Part shown: in pieces, positions 8,956 to 18,241 of the stretch
Layout of the letters: every line of letters begins with the position of its first letter
How positions within the stretch are numbered: the stretch's first letter is position 1
DNA from: Firmicutes bacterium ZOR0006
GTDB lineage: Bacteria; Bacillota_I; Bacilli_A; Culicoidibacterales; ZOR0006
Assembly (NCBI GenBank): GCA_000798955.1
Contig: JTLC01000010.1
Coordinates: 51,553-115,552 of the forward strand
Direction of reading: 5' to 3'
Length of the DNA: 64,000 bases
Program-made: the position numbers and the translations under genes
Notes under the pieces: generated by a model
Told to the model about the DNA's origin: nothing
The model's database searches: none
Seen by the model: the letters and a program-made list of their open reading frames with translations, nothing else

Positions 8956-11541
8956 ATGATGGATGTCAATAAATGGACAACGAATTTACAATTAGCAGTG
9001 GCGAGTGCACAGTCGCAAGCAGTGAGCCAAGCACAAAGTGAAATCACACAACTCAATCTGCTATCAGCATTTTGGACACAAGAACGTTCACTTGTCAAAC
9101 GAATTTTTGCACGTGCTGGGATTCAAGAAGGGCTTTTTAATCAAGCGTTACAACAAGCAATTCAGCAACAGCCCAAACTTGGTACAGCCAATAATAACAT
9201 TGGATTTAACACGAATGTGATGGTGCTTTTCGATAAAGCAGTGACCTATATGAATAACTATCAAGATGATTATTTAGCAATTGAGCATCTGGTGCTCGCG
9301 ATGACAAAGAGCCAAGATCAAGATATTAAAAAACTATTTACAACATTTGATATTACTAAAAAACGTGTAGTCGAAGCATTACAAATTATTCGAGGGAATC
9401 AACGCATCACTTCAAAAGAACCAGAGGCAACGTATGAAGTGCTTGAGAAGTATGGTCGTGATCTTGTAGCCGAAGCACGCAGTGGAAAAATTGAACCTGT
9501 CATTGGCCGCGATGAAGAAATTCGCCGCATGATTCAAATTTTATCACGTAAAACAAAAAACAATCCAATTTTGATTGGTGAACCAGGTGTAGGAAAAACC
9601 GCAGTTGTCGAAGGACTAGCAAGTCGGATTATTCGCCAAGATGTTCCCGAGTCATTAAAAGATAAAATAATTTTTGAACTCGATTTGGGTTCATTAATTG
9701 CTGGTGCAAAATACCAAGGTGAATTTGAAGAACGCTTGAAAGCAGTTTTAAACGAAGTCAAAGAAAGTGATGGGCGAATTTTATTGTTTATTGATGAAAT
9801 TCATATGCTTGTTGGTGCAGGACAAACCTCAGGAGCGATGGATGCAGGGAATTTGCTGAAACCAATGTTAGCACGTGGAGAACTTCACTTAATCGGAGCA
9901 ACAACATTAAATGAATATCAAAAACATTTGGAAAAAGATGCGGCACTTGAGCGTCGATTCCAGCGAGTTGTAATTGATGAGCCAACTGTTGAAGAAACAA
10001 TTACAATTTTGCGTGGATTGAAAGAACGTTTTGAAATCCATCATGGTGTTAAAATCGCTGATGCGGCACTAGTGAGTGCAGCAGTCATGTCTGAACGCTA
10101 TGTGACAGACCGTTTTTTACCAGATAAAGCAATTGATCTCGTTGATGAAGCGTGTGCAATGATTCGAACAGAGATTGATTCGATGCCAGCCGAATTAGAT
10201 ATGCTTGTTCGCAAAGTCATGCAGTTAGAAATTGAAGAAGTATCATTAAAGCAGGAGCGTGATGAGGCCTCAAAGAATCGGTTACAATTATTGCGCAAAG
10301 AACTTGCAGATGCCAAAGAACAGATGCAAACGATGCGTGAACAATGGGAATATGAGAAGGCAGCAATTGGTGGTGTTCAAAAGTTGAAAGAAGATTTAGA
10401 ACATGCACGACATGCACTTGAAATGGCACAAGCAAAATCTGACTATGAACAAGCATCACAAATTCAATATGAAACTATTCCAAATTTAGAAAAAGCGATT
10501 TTAACTGCTGAACATGCTGAAACACAAGATGATCGAGCACATCGACTTGTTCGAGAAATTGTGACTGATGAAGAGATTGCTGAAATTATTGCGAAAGCAA
10601 CCCATATTCCGGTTGCAAAATTGTTACAGGGAGAACGAGAGCGGCTATTGCATTTAAAAGCGACACTAGGTGAACGTGTAATTGGACAAGAAGAAGCACT
10701 CGAATTGACAAGTGATGCGATTATCCGTGCACGTGCAGGCATTAAAGATCCCCAACGACCAATTGGTTCATTCTTATTCCTTGGTTCAACAGGGGTTGGG
10801 AAAACGGAAGTAGCACGAACACTAGCAGAAACGTTATTTGCCTCAGAAGAGCACATGATTCGTATTGACATGTCAGAATATATGGAAAAACATGCAGTCA
10901 GTCGATTAGTTGGTGCACCTCCAGGGTATGTGGGATATGATGAAGGTGGACAGTTGACAGAAGCCGTCAGACGTAATCCATATTCAATTGTTTTATTAGA
11001 TGAAGTAGAAAAGGCGCACCCAGATGTCTTTAATATTTTATTACAGGTACTCGATGATGGTCGGATTACCGATGGAAAAGGGCGAACAGTCAACTTCAAA
11101 AATACGATTATTATTATGACTTCTAATATTGGTTCACAGCATCTCTTAGCTGAGCCTGACTATGATCTTGCTTCTCAGCAAGTAAGAGCCGAATTACGGA
11201 ATTATTTCCGCCCAGAATTTTTAAACCGGATTGATGAAATTGTGATTTTCAAACCACTAGCAAAAACACATATCCATGAACTTGTACAAAAACAACTCGC
11301 ATTACTTAACACTCGTTTGATTGAGCAAGGTATTCGCGTACAATTGACACCAACAGCTGTTGATTATATTGTCGAACACGGATATGAACCACAATTTGGG
11401 GCGCGACCATTGAAACGCTTTATGCAAAAACATATTGAAACGCTCGTAGCCCGCTTAATTATTAGTGGTGAAGTCGTGATGAATCAAACGATTTTAATTG
11501 ATGTTCACAACCAACAACTTGTTTCAGTCATCCAAAACTAA
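8956..11541 (+). CDS. clpB: ATP-dependent disaggregase ClpB
   Basis: 861-residue hexameric AAA+ chaperone that pulls aggregated proteins apart together with DnaK. Order: Clp N-domain (1-150), first AAA with Walker A 'GEPGVGKT' (208-215) and '[13 protein letters not shown]', a coiled-coil middle domain (about 400-520, typical of ClpB and absent from ClpC-like unfoldases of this size), second AAA with 'GSTGVGKT' (610-617), and the C-terminal D2 lid. No ClpP-binding IGF loop is evident. Two CIRCE sites put it under HrcA rather than the CtsR usual for clpB in many Bacillota. Confidence 0.96.
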   Translation: MMDVNKWTTNLQLAVASAQSQAVSQAQSEITQLNLLSAFWTQERSLVKRIFARAGIQEGLFNQALQQAIQQQPKLGTANNNIGFNTNVMVLFDKAVTYMNNYQDDYLAIEHLVLAMTKSQDQDIKKLFTTFDITKKRVVEALQIIRGNQRITSKEPEATYEVLEKYGRDLVAEARSGKIEPVIGRDEEIRRMIQILSRKTKNNPILIGEPGVGKTAVVEGLASRIIRQDVPESLKDKIIFELDLGSLIAGAKYQGEFEERLKAVLNEVKESDGRILLFIDEIHMLVGAGQTSGAMDAGNLLKPMLARGELHLIGATTLNEYQKHLEKDAALERRFQRVVIDEPTVEETITILRGLKERFEIHHGVKIADAALVSAAVMSERYVTDRFLPDKAIDLVDEACAMIRTEIDSMPAELDMLVRKVMQLEIEEVSLKQERDEASKNRLQLLRKELADAKEQMQTMREQWEYEKAAIGGVQKLKEDLEHARHALEMAQAKSDYEQASQIQYETIPNLEKAILTAEHAETQDDRAHRLVREIVTDEEIAEIIAKATHIPVAKLLQGERERLLHLKATLGERVIGQEEALELTSDAIIRARAGIKDPQRPIGSFLFLGSTGVGKTEVARTLAETLFASEEHMIRIDMSEYMEKHAVSRLVGAPPGYVGYDEGGQLTEAVRRNPYSIVLLDEVEKAHPDVFNILLQVLDDGRITDGKGRTVNFKNTIIIMTSNIGSQHLLAEPDYDLASQQVRAELRNYFRPEFLNRIDEIVIFKPLAKTHIHELVQKQLALLNTRLIEQGIRVQLTPTAVDYIVEHGYEPQFGARPLKRFMQKHIETLVARLIISGEVVMNQTILIDVHNQQLVSVIQN

Positions 11542-11609
11542 TCACAATTCCTTATAAAAAAAGAGTTTGATTTAAAGTGGAGAGCATTAATGATAATTCG
11601 CAAAAAACA

Positions 11610-11638
11610 TTGGTTTTTAGAGAGAGACTAGCTATAAT
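11610..11638 (+). promoter_or_regulatory. Upstream promoter of degV
   Basis: TTGGTT, 17-bp spacer, TATAAT, about 180 bp before the start codon. Confidence 0.5.
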
Positions 11639-11674
11639 TATTTTAAAATCAAAGTATTTTATAGCTTGGATTTT

Positions 11675-11725
11675 AACAAGTAGTTTGCAAAACTACTTGT
11701 TAAAGTATTTCTATAATTGTATAAT
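11675..11725 (+). promoter_or_regulatory. Palindromic operator overlapping the main degV promoter
   Basis: A perfect 12-bp inverted repeat with 3-nt centre spans 11675-11701 (AACAAGTAGTTT and its complement). Its right arm supplies the -35 TTGTTA (11697-11702), followed by a 17-bp spacer and TATAAT (11720-11725). The overlap suggests repression by a dimeric regulator. It is not followed by T, so it is not a terminator. It does not match the FapR or FabT boxes I know. Confidence 0.75.
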
Positions 11726-11770
11726 GGTATTATGATTTAAAACCTAATGACACATCATAGAAATTTTGAG

Positions 11771-11816
11771 AAGGAGGAGTTAATAAACTAACTGTTTATT
11801 AACGAATAAATCAATG
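11771..11816 (+). promoter_or_regulatory. Ribosome-binding site bridged to start codon by a hairpin
   Basis: AAGGAGGAG (11771-11779) is 34 nt from the degV ATG, too far for normal initiation. Between them a perfect 10-bp hairpin (11779-11788 with 11794-11803, loop TAACT) could fold out 25 nt, leaving about 10 nt, an ideal spacing. No start codon lies at normal distance. Confidence 0.7.
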
Positions 11817-12644
11817 AAATTAGCGATTATTGCAGACTCGACATTACAAGTCTTACCAGAAACTTTTACAAAATATCCAGTGTACGAAGTGGCACTTTCT
11901 GTTATTTTTGATCAAACAACATACAAAGAAAATATTGATATGGATTTAGAAACATTCTATAAGCGTTTAGAAGCTGGAGAATTTGCGACAACATCGCAAC
12001 CAGCACCAGGAGACTTTTTAGTTGTGTATGAAGACTTAAAAGCTCAAGGCTATACAGATATTTTGGTTTATAGTGTTTCAAGTAAAGTGAGTGGAACATA
12101 CAACTCAGCAACACAAGCAAAAGCAATGGTAACAGATGTTAACATTACAATTGTTGATACACAACAAGCATCACCAATGGCTGGGGAAGTTATTAGCTAT
12201 ATTGCGGAGCAAGTATTTGACCATGGTTGGACAATAGAACAAGCAATTTCATATTTTGAAGCTGATCGTGATAATCACAATATCATGGTGACAGTTGATA
12301 ATCTTGAAAACTTAAAACGTAGTGGACGTATGAGTTCAGCACAAGCGCTATTTGGGGGACTTTTAAATATTAAGCCAATTATTGAAATGCGTGATGGTCT
12401 TGTTGTTGCGACACACAAACAACGGACATCAAAACGTGCATTACAATTTATTGTAGATCAAATGGTAGAGAAACAACCAAAACGCTTGGTGATTATGCAT
12501 GCATTGAATAGTGAAAAGGCAACAGAGTTAGAAACAATGTTACGTGCCGTTTTACCAAATGTAGAGTATACGAGCCGTTATCTAACACCAGCAATCGGAG
12601 CACATTCAGGACCAACAGTCGTAGGATGTGTCTGGTTTAAATAA
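11814..12644 (+). CDS. DegV-family fatty-acid-binding protein
   Basis: 276-residue protein of the DegV/FakB family, which binds a fatty acid in a pocket between two domains; FakB members present it to the kinase FakA. 'IIADSTLQV' at the N-terminus and 'TTSQPAPGDF' are the typical phosphate/carboxylate loops, followed by 'SVSSKVSGTYNSA' and a C-terminal '...GAHSGPTVVG'. ATG at 11814 gives the standard 'MKLAIIADS' start. Expression signals are unusual: an operator-like palindrome over the promoter and a hairpin between ribosome-binding site and start. A structured repeat begins right after the stop. Confidence 0.9.
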   Translation: MKLAIIADSTLQVLPETFTKYPVYEVALSVIFDQTTYKENIDMDLETFYKRLEAGEFATTSQPAPGDFLVVYEDLKAQGYTDILVYSVSSKVSGTYNSATQAKAMVTDVNITIVDTQQASPMAGEVISYIAEQVFDHGWTIEQAISYFEADRDNHNIMVTVDNLENLKRSGRMSSAQALFGGLLNIKPIIEMRDGLVVATHKQRTSKRALQFIVDQMVEKQPKRLVIMHALNSEKATELETMLRAVLPNVEYTSRYLTPAIGAHSGPTVVGCVWFK

Positions 12645-12875
12645 TAAGAGTGCTGACTGCGGTGCCAAACCCAAACTTTTGAGTTGGCATCAAATCGGCA
12701 TGTGAAAAAAGGAAAGACAGGACACACCACAAAAAAATGTGGAGTGACTGTCTTTTTTTCACCCCAAAGACGTGTGGTGGAAAAGCAAAGTAAGAAAAAA
12801 AGGCAGCGACTGAATTCACCGGAAATGAGTGCAGTCACTTGTGATTTTTTAGTCACTCCCAAGATGAAAGCATAC
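12645..12875 (+). repeat. Structured 3'-UTR element, copy A (degenerate, composite)
   Basis: Begins 5 nt after the degV stop with the family motif GTGCTGA. First hairpin: ggtgcc..ggcatc (12661-12691). Second hairpin: a long pairing of gtgaaaaaaggaaagacag with ctgtctttttttcac. The following part resembles the second half of the copy at 17942 and ends in GAAAGCAT. The closing helix is not intact, so it looks like a fused or decayed pair of units. The remaining 12876-13065 holds only the leader of the next gene. Confidence 0.6.
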
Positions 12876-13065
12876 CAAAAAAATTACATGTTGATATAAC
12901 AATAATACAATCAAAATCATTCCTAAACGCAAGAAAAAGAGCGTGTTTTTTAGAATTTGGAAATGATTTTCACAAAAAAATACGCTAATTGAAAAGAAAA
13001 GTGGTAAAATAGAGAGCGATAGCTTTTTTGAAAAAGGCAATGAATAGAAAATAGAGGTATAAAAC

Positions 13066-14655
13066 ATGAAAAGTTCAAATTTTGTAAAGGGGGCCACGAT
13101 TGCTACAATCGGGATTGTCCTAACAAAGTTTTTAGGAATGGTCTATTCCTTCCCACTAGAAAATCTAATCGGTGATCAAGGAGGGGCATTGTACCAATAT
13201 GCGTATAGCTTATATGTTATCTTTTTAGAAATTGCAACGGCTGGAATTCCTTTCGGTATGGCAAAATTTGTTGCTATGTATAACTCGAAAGGCGATTACC
13301 AATCAGGTGTTCGCTTATGGCGAATTAGTACAGTATACATGATCATTATTGGGATTATTAGCTTTATTGCATTGTTCCTAATTGCTCCATTTATTGCTGA
13401 AATATACGCAACAAGCAGTGCTGGATCATCAAATATTAATGATATCACCTATGTCATTCGGATGTTGGCACCAGCTTTGATTATTGTACCAGCACTCGGT
13501 GTGAGTCGTGGTTTCTTCCAAGGGTATGGTGATATGCGACCGACTGCATACTCTCAATTCTTTGAGCAGTTTGTCCGAATTGTCTTCTTACTCATAGCTG
13601 CTTATTACATTATGCGTGTCCTACCAAATGGAAATGTTGTTAATGCGACAGGTTGGGTTGTCTTTGCTTCCTTTGTTGGGGCAGCCGCAGCGCTAGTTGT
13701 ACTAGGATTCTTCTGGTTAACGAGTTATCGAAAAATCAAACGCAGTATTAAAAAACAAGAGGTACAATCAACTTACAGTTCAGGAACACTCTTCAAAAAA
13801 TTATTGTTATTTTCATTGCCATTTGTTATTGTCAGTGCATCAGCAAATCTGTATCCATTGATTTCAAATGCAACGTTTAACTCGACGATGATTGCGACAG
13901 GATATAGTTTTGAAGAATCAAGTAATATTTTGGCAATCATTCAGCTTTGGGCACCGAAAATTACCGCAATTCCTGTTGCACTGTCAATGGGGATTTCATT
14001 AGCGCTCATTCCGTATGTGACACAAGCATATGCCAAAAAAGAAATGAAAGTGGTTCGCCGCTACACAGTTCAATCAATTAACTTAATTCTGTTATTTACA
14101 ATTCCAGCAGCATTTGGGATTTTAGCAGTTTCACAATCATTGTATACTGGCTTGTATAGTCCAAGTGAATATGGACCAATTATTTTAGGTGTTGATGCGT
14201 TTCGTGGTATTTTCTTAGCCGCTTCAATGGTTACAGCCGCTGTTTTACAAGGAACAAATCAACAAAAAATTGCTGTGCGAAATGCCTTGATTGGTGTTGG
14301 GGTAAAGTTACTTTTAAATATTCCAATGATTTATCTCTTTGGGCCACTCGGAGATATTTATGCATCGATTTTCGCATTAGCAACTGATGTTGGATTAAAC
14401 ATAGTCCACTTGTACAAAGTTACACACTTCCCATTAAAACGCTTCTGGCGGAATACAATTTTAACAACACTTGCTAGTGGAATTATGATTGCCGTTGTGA
14501 TTGCCGTGAACTATATTTATCCATATATTGGCTTAACGTTAGATTCACGCTTATCGGCATTAGTGATGACAGGTGTGAGTGCAGCAATCGGCGGAGTTGT
14601 TTTCCTCGGTCTTGCTTGGTATTTTGGCTTATTAAAACAATTAAAACGTGGATAA
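13066..14655 (+). CDS. Polysaccharide/lipid II-type flippase (MOP superfamily)
   Basis: 529 residues with about 14 hydrophobic segments, the size and topology of the MurJ/SpoVB/Wzx flippases that turn lipid-linked sugars to the outer face of the membrane. N-terminal 'FVKGATIATIGIVLTKFLGMVYSFPL' and 'GDQGGALYQYAYSLY' match SpoVB/YtgP-like (Amj/MurJ analog) proteins. GAGGT is 9 nt before ATG. The pseudouridine synthase gene follows, as ytgP-like and rsuA-like genes often do. Substrate (lipid II or another precursor) cannot be decided from sequence. Confidence 0.85.
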   Translation: MKSSNFVKGATIATIGIVLTKFLGMVYSFPLENLIGDQGGALYQYAYSLYVIFLEIATAGIPFGMAKFVAMYNSKGDYQSGVRLWRISTVYMIIIGIISFIALFLIAPFIAEIYATSSAGSSNINDITYVIRMLAPALIIVPALGVSRGFFQGYGDMRPTAYSQFFEQFVRIVFLLIAAYYIMRVLPNGNVVNATGWVVFASFVGAAAALVVLGFFWLTSYRKIKRSIKKQEVQSTYSSGTLFKKLLLFSLPFVIVSASANLYPLISNATFNSTMIATGYSFEESSNILAIIQLWAPKITAIPVALSMGISLALIPYVTQAYAKKEMKVVRRYTVQSINLILLFTIPAAFGILAVSQSLYTGLYSPSEYGPIILGVDAFRGIFLAASMVTAAVLQGTNQQKIAVRNALIGVGVKLLLNIPMIYLFGPLGDIYASIFALATDVGLNIVHLYKVTHFPLKRFWRNTILTTLASGIMIAVVIAVNYIYPYIGLTLDSRLSALVMTGVSAAIGGVVFLGLAWYFGLLKQLKRG

Positions 14656-14669
14656 ATGAATGAAGAGAG

Positions 14670-14708
14670 GAGCACGATGTGAAAAGCAGCGTGCACCTTT
14701 TCGTTTTT
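14670..14708 (+). terminator. Possible terminator/attenuator between flippase and RsuA-type genes
   Basis: GCACG / CGTGC stem followed by cctttt and tttt; short stem, moderate support. Confidence 0.4.
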
Positions 14709-14725
14709 AAGAAAGGATTGAAAAA

Positions 14726-15469
14726 ATGAGAATTGATAAAATTTTAGCAAATAGTGGATATGGTAGTCGAAAAGATGTAAAAAAATTATTACGAGCAAAA
14801 GCTGTCACTGTAAATGGGGCAATTATTCGTGATGCTGCGGCACATGTCGATCCGGAAAAAGACTTTATTTTTGTTGGGGATGATCAGGTACGCTACCAAG
14901 AGTTTATCTACTTAGTTATGAATAAACCAGCAGGTGTCATTAGTGCGACTGAAGATCGTGTACATGAAACAGTATTAGATCTTTTATCAGAAGCTGATTT
15001 TAGCCGCGAACCATTTCCAGTCGGACGTTTAGATATTGATACAGAAGGTTTATTGATTTTAACAAATGATGGAAAATTTGCTCACGAGGTACTAGCACCA
15101 AAAAAACATGTTGATAAGACCTATTATGCACAAATTGCCGGCCTTGTCACACCAGCTGATATTGCTGCTTTTGCGAAAGGTGTTATTCTGAAAGGGAACG
15201 CTACTAAAGGTGAAGAAGATTATGAAACGAAACCAGCGGTACTCAAAATTTTAACAACTGATACTGAAACAGGAACAAGTGAAATTGAAGTTACAATAAC
15301 TGAAGGGAAATTTCATCAAGTTAAAAGAATGTTTGAAAGCGTTGGTAAAACTGTGCTATACTTGAAACGCATTCAGATGGGGAAACTAGTATTAGATGAG
15401 ACGCTACCATTAGGAGCGTACCGCGAACTAACTGAAGCAGAATTAGCATTAGTTCTCACACGTGATTAA
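14726..15469 (+). CDS. rsuA: 16S rRNA pseudouridine synthase, RsuA/RluB family
   Basis: Modifies rRNA uridine, probably U516 of 16S rRNA. An N-terminal S4 RNA-binding domain ('MRIDKILANSGYGSRKDVKKLL') is followed by the catalytic domain with 'GRLDIDTEGLLILTNDG', holding the catalytic Asp. 247 residues, RsuA size; RluB proteins are usually longer and carry a basic tail, absent here. AAAGGATTG lies 7 nt upstream of ATG. Confidence 0.85.
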   Translation: MRIDKILANSGYGSRKDVKKLLRAKAVTVNGAIIRDAAAHVDPEKDFIFVGDDQVRYQEFIYLVMNKPAGVISATEDRVHETVLDLLSEADFSREPFPVGRLDIDTEGLLILTNDGKFAHEVLAPKKHVDKTYYAQIAGLVTPADIAAFAKGVILKGNATKGEEDYETKPAVLKILTTDTETGTSEIEVTITEGKFHQVKRMFESVGKTVLYLKRIQMGKLVLDETLPLGAYRELTEAELALVLTRD

Positions 15470-15536
15470 GAACTAGTCTCAAAATTTGACGGGCACCACC
15501 ACAGTGGGTCCAAAACAAAGAAGGAGCGTATTGTAC

Positions 15537-16130
15537 ATGAAATTAAACATGACAACTCGACAAATTGCATTAACTGCAATTTTAAGTGCCTTTACAATGG
15601 TACTTGCATTGACACCACTAGGATTAATTCCCATTAATCCCGTAATTAGTATTACAATTATTCATATTCCAGTTATTATCGCGGCTATTGTCGTTGGACC
15701 AGCAAGTGGAATGATTGTTGGTTTAGTTTTTGGGATTTTCAGCATGATTAATGCAACCGTGAATCCCTCACTGCTATCACCAATCTTCTTGAATCCAATC
15801 GTGGCCATTATTCCACGAGTATTAATTGGGTTTGTTTCTGGATATGTGTATCTAGCGATGGCGAAAATAACGAAAAAGCAATTGACACCTATCGCCGTTG
15901 GTGTCGCAGCAACAGCGGGAACTTTAATGAACACTATCGGTGTTTTAGGAATGATTTATGTCTTTTATGGGAACTTTGTGTATGAAGTAACTGGCGTGAG
16001 TGTTGGACCTTTTTTAGGATCATTAATAGTAACAAACTCAATTCCAGAACTTATTATTGGCGTTATTGTCATTGTTTTAATTGTGAAGGCTTTATCGCGC
16101 ACAATTTTGCGGATGTTACCAACAAAATAA
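15537..16130 (+). CDS. ECF transporter substrate-specificity (S) component
   Basis: 197 residues, six membrane segments. S-components bind a vitamin or similar and work with a shared EcfA1A2T module, not encoded here. The N-terminal 'TTRQIALTAILSAFTMVLAL' is the S-component start, carrying the ALxAxL-like segment that contacts EcfT; 'VGPASGMIVGLVFGI' and 'PRVLIGFVSGYVY' follow. It resembles the pantothenate/niacin-type group, but specificity is inference. Start at 15537, with AAGGAG 11 nt upstream. Closed by a strong terminator. Confidence 0.8.
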   Translation: MKLNMTTRQIALTAILSAFTMVLALTPLGLIPINPVISITIIHIPVIIAAIVVGPASGMIVGLVFGIFSMINATVNPSLLSPIFLNPIVAIIPRVLIGFVSGYVYLAMAKITKKQLTPIAVGVAATAGTLMNTIGVLGMIYVFYGNFVYEVTGVSVGPFLGSLIVTNSIPELIIGVIVIVLIVKALSRTILRMLPTK

Positions 16131-16134
16131 ATTG

Positions 16135-16168
16135 AAAAAGACACGCCCGTTCGGACGTGTCTTTTTCC
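16135..16168 (+). terminator. Terminator after the ECF gene
   Basis: AAAAAGACACG / CGTGTCTTTTT stem with 10-nt loop. Confidence 0.9.
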
Positions 16169-16312
16169 CAAAATAGTTGAATTTAAGTATCGAGTATGGC
16201 AATAGAAAAAGAAAAAGCACTGCCACCCCTAGCAATACTTCTCAAAAAAATAAACGTGTTATATCCCGCTTATGCAACCTATAACTGAATTATACATTAA
16301 AAAAATAATTCT

Positions 16313-16326
16313 TGCAATCGTTTTCA
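16313..16326. promoter_or_regulatory. Possible catabolite-responsive element
   Basis: TGCAATCGTTTTCA matches 13 of 14 positions of the CcpA-binding consensus. It sits in the AT-rich 400-bp gap upstream of dnaJ, about 125 bp before the dnaJ promoter; no sugar gene is adjacent, so it may be fortuitous. Confidence 0.3.
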
Positions 16327-16422
16327 AAGATAAAAAATTATTTTTCAAAAATAAATATAAAAAGTGGTAAAAAAATTCATGAAAAACAAAGCCGTTTTTT
16401 TCGAAAAGACAACATCACGAAT

Positions 16423-16465
16423 TTAGCACTCTTATATTGAAAGTGCTAAATTATTGTGGTAAACT
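16423..16465 (+). promoter_or_regulatory. CIRCE operator and promoter of dnaJ
   Basis: TTAGCACTC - 9 nt - AAGTGCTAA (16423-16449, one mismatch). The promoter overlaps it: -35 TTGAAA 16437-16442, 17-bp spacer, -10 TAAACT 16460-16465, the same arrangement as at clpB and hrcA. Confidence 0.9.
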
Positions 16466-16539
16466 AAGGCTACATGTGATGTTTGATTCAGCACAGTTAA
16501 AAAGAGAAAATAAAAAGAAAGAATATAGAGGTGATTTCG

Positions 16540-17661
16540 TTGGCACAACGTGATTATTATGAAATTTTAGGTTTACAAAAAGGTGCTTCAAAAGAAGAAA
16601 TTAAAAAAGCTTTCCGTAAGTTAGCACGTCAATACCATCCTGATGTTAATAAAGAAGATGGTGCAGAAGAAAAATTTAAAGAAATTCAAGAAGCATATGC
16701 TGTCTTATCAGATGATGATAAAAAAGCACGTTATGATCAATACGGACATGCTGCATTTGATCAACAAGGTGGCTTTGATGCATCTGGGTTTGACTTTGGT
16801 GATATCTTTAGTGAAATCTTTGGTGGTCGTGGTGGCTTCGGAGGTTTCGGTGGTTTTGGCGGACAACAACGTAATCCAAATGCACCGCGCCAAGGAAATG
16901 ATGTACAAATGAGTATGGATATTACATTTGAAGAAGCAGCATTTGGTGTTAAAAAAGATGTCCGTATCAATCGAAAAGAAACATGTGGACACTGTAAAGG
17001 CACAGGTGCTGAAAATCCAACGGATGTGCATACATGTGGTCAGTGTCATGGGCGTGGGACAGTACAAACTGTGCAACAAACACCATTTGGTCGCTTTGCA
17101 CAAGAAAGTGTTTGTCCAAAATGTCATGGAAAAGGAAAAACTGTTGATCATGCGTGTCATGAATGTCGTGGTGCTGGACAAGTAAATCGTCAAGCAACAA
17201 TCGAGGTCGCTGTACCAGCAGGAATTGATAATGGTCAAACGTTACGTGTTGGTGGCCAAGGAGAAGCTGGAACAAACGGTGGACCAAGTGGTGATTTATA
17301 CATTACTTTCCGTGTGTTAGCAAGTAAGCTTTATAAGCGCCAAGGATTCGATGTTCACATTGATGTCCCTGTTTCGTATGCACAAGCAACATTAGGAGCA
17401 AAAGTTGATGTTCCTACTTTACATGGAACAGTTGAATTTAGTATTCCAGAAGGAACACAGCCAGGATCAGAATTCCGTTTACGCGGAAAAGGAATTCAGC
17501 ACTTGAATTCGTCACGTACTGGTGATCAATATGTGAAAATAAAAGTCGAAGTACCGAAAAAACTTTCACGGAAACAAAAAGATCTCTTAAAACAGTTCGA
17601 ACAAGAACTCGGAGGACACCCAACTAGTGAAAAATCATGGTGGGATAAAGTGTTTAAATAA
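16540..17661 (+). CDS. dnaJ: Chaperone DnaJ
   Basis: DnaK co-chaperone of 373 residues. J-domain with HPD at 33-35, Gly/Phe-rich linker (about 75-110), four CxxCxGxG zinc motifs ('CGHCKGTG', 'CGQCHGRG', 'CPKCHGKG', 'CHECRGAG'), and the C-terminal substrate-binding domains. Start assigned to TTG at 16540, since GAGGTGAT ends 6 nt upstream and the product then begins '[11 protein letters not shown]' as in relatives; the GTG at 16531 is part of the ribosome-binding site. It stands alone with its own CIRCE, 26 kb from hrcA-grpE-dnaK. Structured repeats follow the stop. Confidence 0.97.
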   Translation: MAQRDYYEILGLQKGASKEEIKKAFRKLARQYHPDVNKEDGAEEKFKEIQEAYAVLSDDDKKARYDQYGHAAFDQQGGFDASGFDFGDIFSEIFGGRGGFGGFGGFGGQQRNPNAPRQGNDVQMSMDITFEEAAFGVKKDVRINRKETCGHCKGTGAENPTDVHTCGQCHGRGTVQTVQQTPFGRFAQESVCPKCHGKGKTVDHACHECRGAGQVNRQATIEVAVPAGIDNGQTLRVGGQGEAGTNGGPSGDLYITFRVLASKLYKRQGFDVHIDVPVSYAQATLGAKVDVPTLHGTVEFSIPEGTQPGSEFRLRGKGIQHLNSSRTGDQYVKIKVEVPKKLSRKQKDLLKQFEQELGGHPTSEKSWWDKVFK

Positions 17662-17667
17662 AAGAGA

Positions 17668-17783
17668 GAGTGTGAGCATGGTGCCATTTATGGCAGCTGA
17701 CTGGCATGACAAAAAAGGAAGCACTGCCTGAAAAAAATTCACGCAGTGTTTTCGTTTTGTCGAAGGCAGCAATGCGAACCGCG
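17668..17783 (+). repeat. Structured 3'-UTR element, copy B
   Basis: Begins 7 nt after the dnaJ stop. Closing helix: gt-GA-gcat (17672-17679) with atgc-GA-ac (17672 pairs with 17779). First hairpin tgccat/atggca; second hairpin gacaaaaaaggaagcactgc with gcagtgttttcgttttgtc. The helix outside the GA mismatch is short in this copy. Confidence 0.7.
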
Positions 17784-17795
17784 TTTAAAAAGAGA

Positions 17796-17928
17796 GTGCT
17801 GACCACGGTGCGAACCAAAGTTATCAAGGAAAGCATCGAGGCGGTATGTGAAAAAAGGAAAGATAGCGTAGCCACAAAAAAGTGTAGCGCTGTCTTTTTG
17901 TTTTCGCGAGCCTTGAAGTGGGAAGCAC
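17796..17928 (+). repeat. Structured 3'-UTR element, copy C
   Basis: Full unit. Closing helix gtgct-GA-ccac (17796-17806) with gtgg-GA-agcac (17918-17928): five plus four Watson-Crick pairs around tandem GA/GA. First hairpin starts GGTG and ends GCATC; the second has the conserved GGCGGTATGT...GCGAGCC internal loop and a distal arm unique to this copy. Confidence 0.85.
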
Positions 17929-17941
17929 GTTTAAAAAGAGA

Positions 17942-18074
17942 GTGCTGAAGCCGATTTTCACAACTGAGTTTATAAGGTGAAAAAGCAGTGGCGACGAAAA
18001 TAAGGAAATGACTGAATTCAAAAGAAAATGAGTTCAGTCATTTTCGATTTTCAGCCAATTGCTAGGCTGAAGCT
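17942..18074 (+). repeat. Structured 3'-UTR element, copy D
   Basis: Closing helix tgct-GA-agcc with ggct-GA-agct. The first hairpin is ttttcac/ggtgaaaa. The second has base gcagtggc/gccaattgc, a middle segment gaaaat/attttc, and a distal arm aaatgactgaattc/gagttcagtcattt. The linker to copy C (cgtttaaaaagagagtg) echoes the last codons and stop region of dnaJ. From 18075 to 18241 only AT-rich leader DNA is present. Confidence 0.85.
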
Positions 18075-18177
18075 TTAAATTGAATAGCGCAAGCAAAACT
18101 TTAACAATTTTGTTTGAAAAAGTGTTGCCATTCCAGATGATTCCTCTAGTTATAAAGTATTGAATAATCCATAAATA

Positions 18178-18208
18178 TTGTTAATTTAATTAACAACTAT
18201 GATAAAAT
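18178..18208 (+). promoter_or_regulatory. Possible promoter of the secreted-protein pair
   Basis: TTGTTA and TAAAAT with 19-bp spacing, or TATGAT with 15; a 15-bp palindrome GTTAATTTAATTAAC (18180-18194) overlaps. Confidence 0.4.
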
Positions 18209-18241
18209 AAGTGCATAAATAAAACAAAGGGGGAATATATT

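Noticed and set aside
12684..12899. Open frame within repeat copy A (and opposite-strand frames there)
   Set aside because: Lies inside inverted repeats; no start signals; composition set by the stems.
16531..16539. GTG start for dnaJ at 16531
   Set aside because: It is part of the ribosome-binding site GAGGTGAT; TTG at 16540 gives the family N-terminus.
17706..17948. 80-codon frame across copies B and C
   Set aside because: Produced by repeat arms; interrupted or altered in other copies; no ribosome-binding site.
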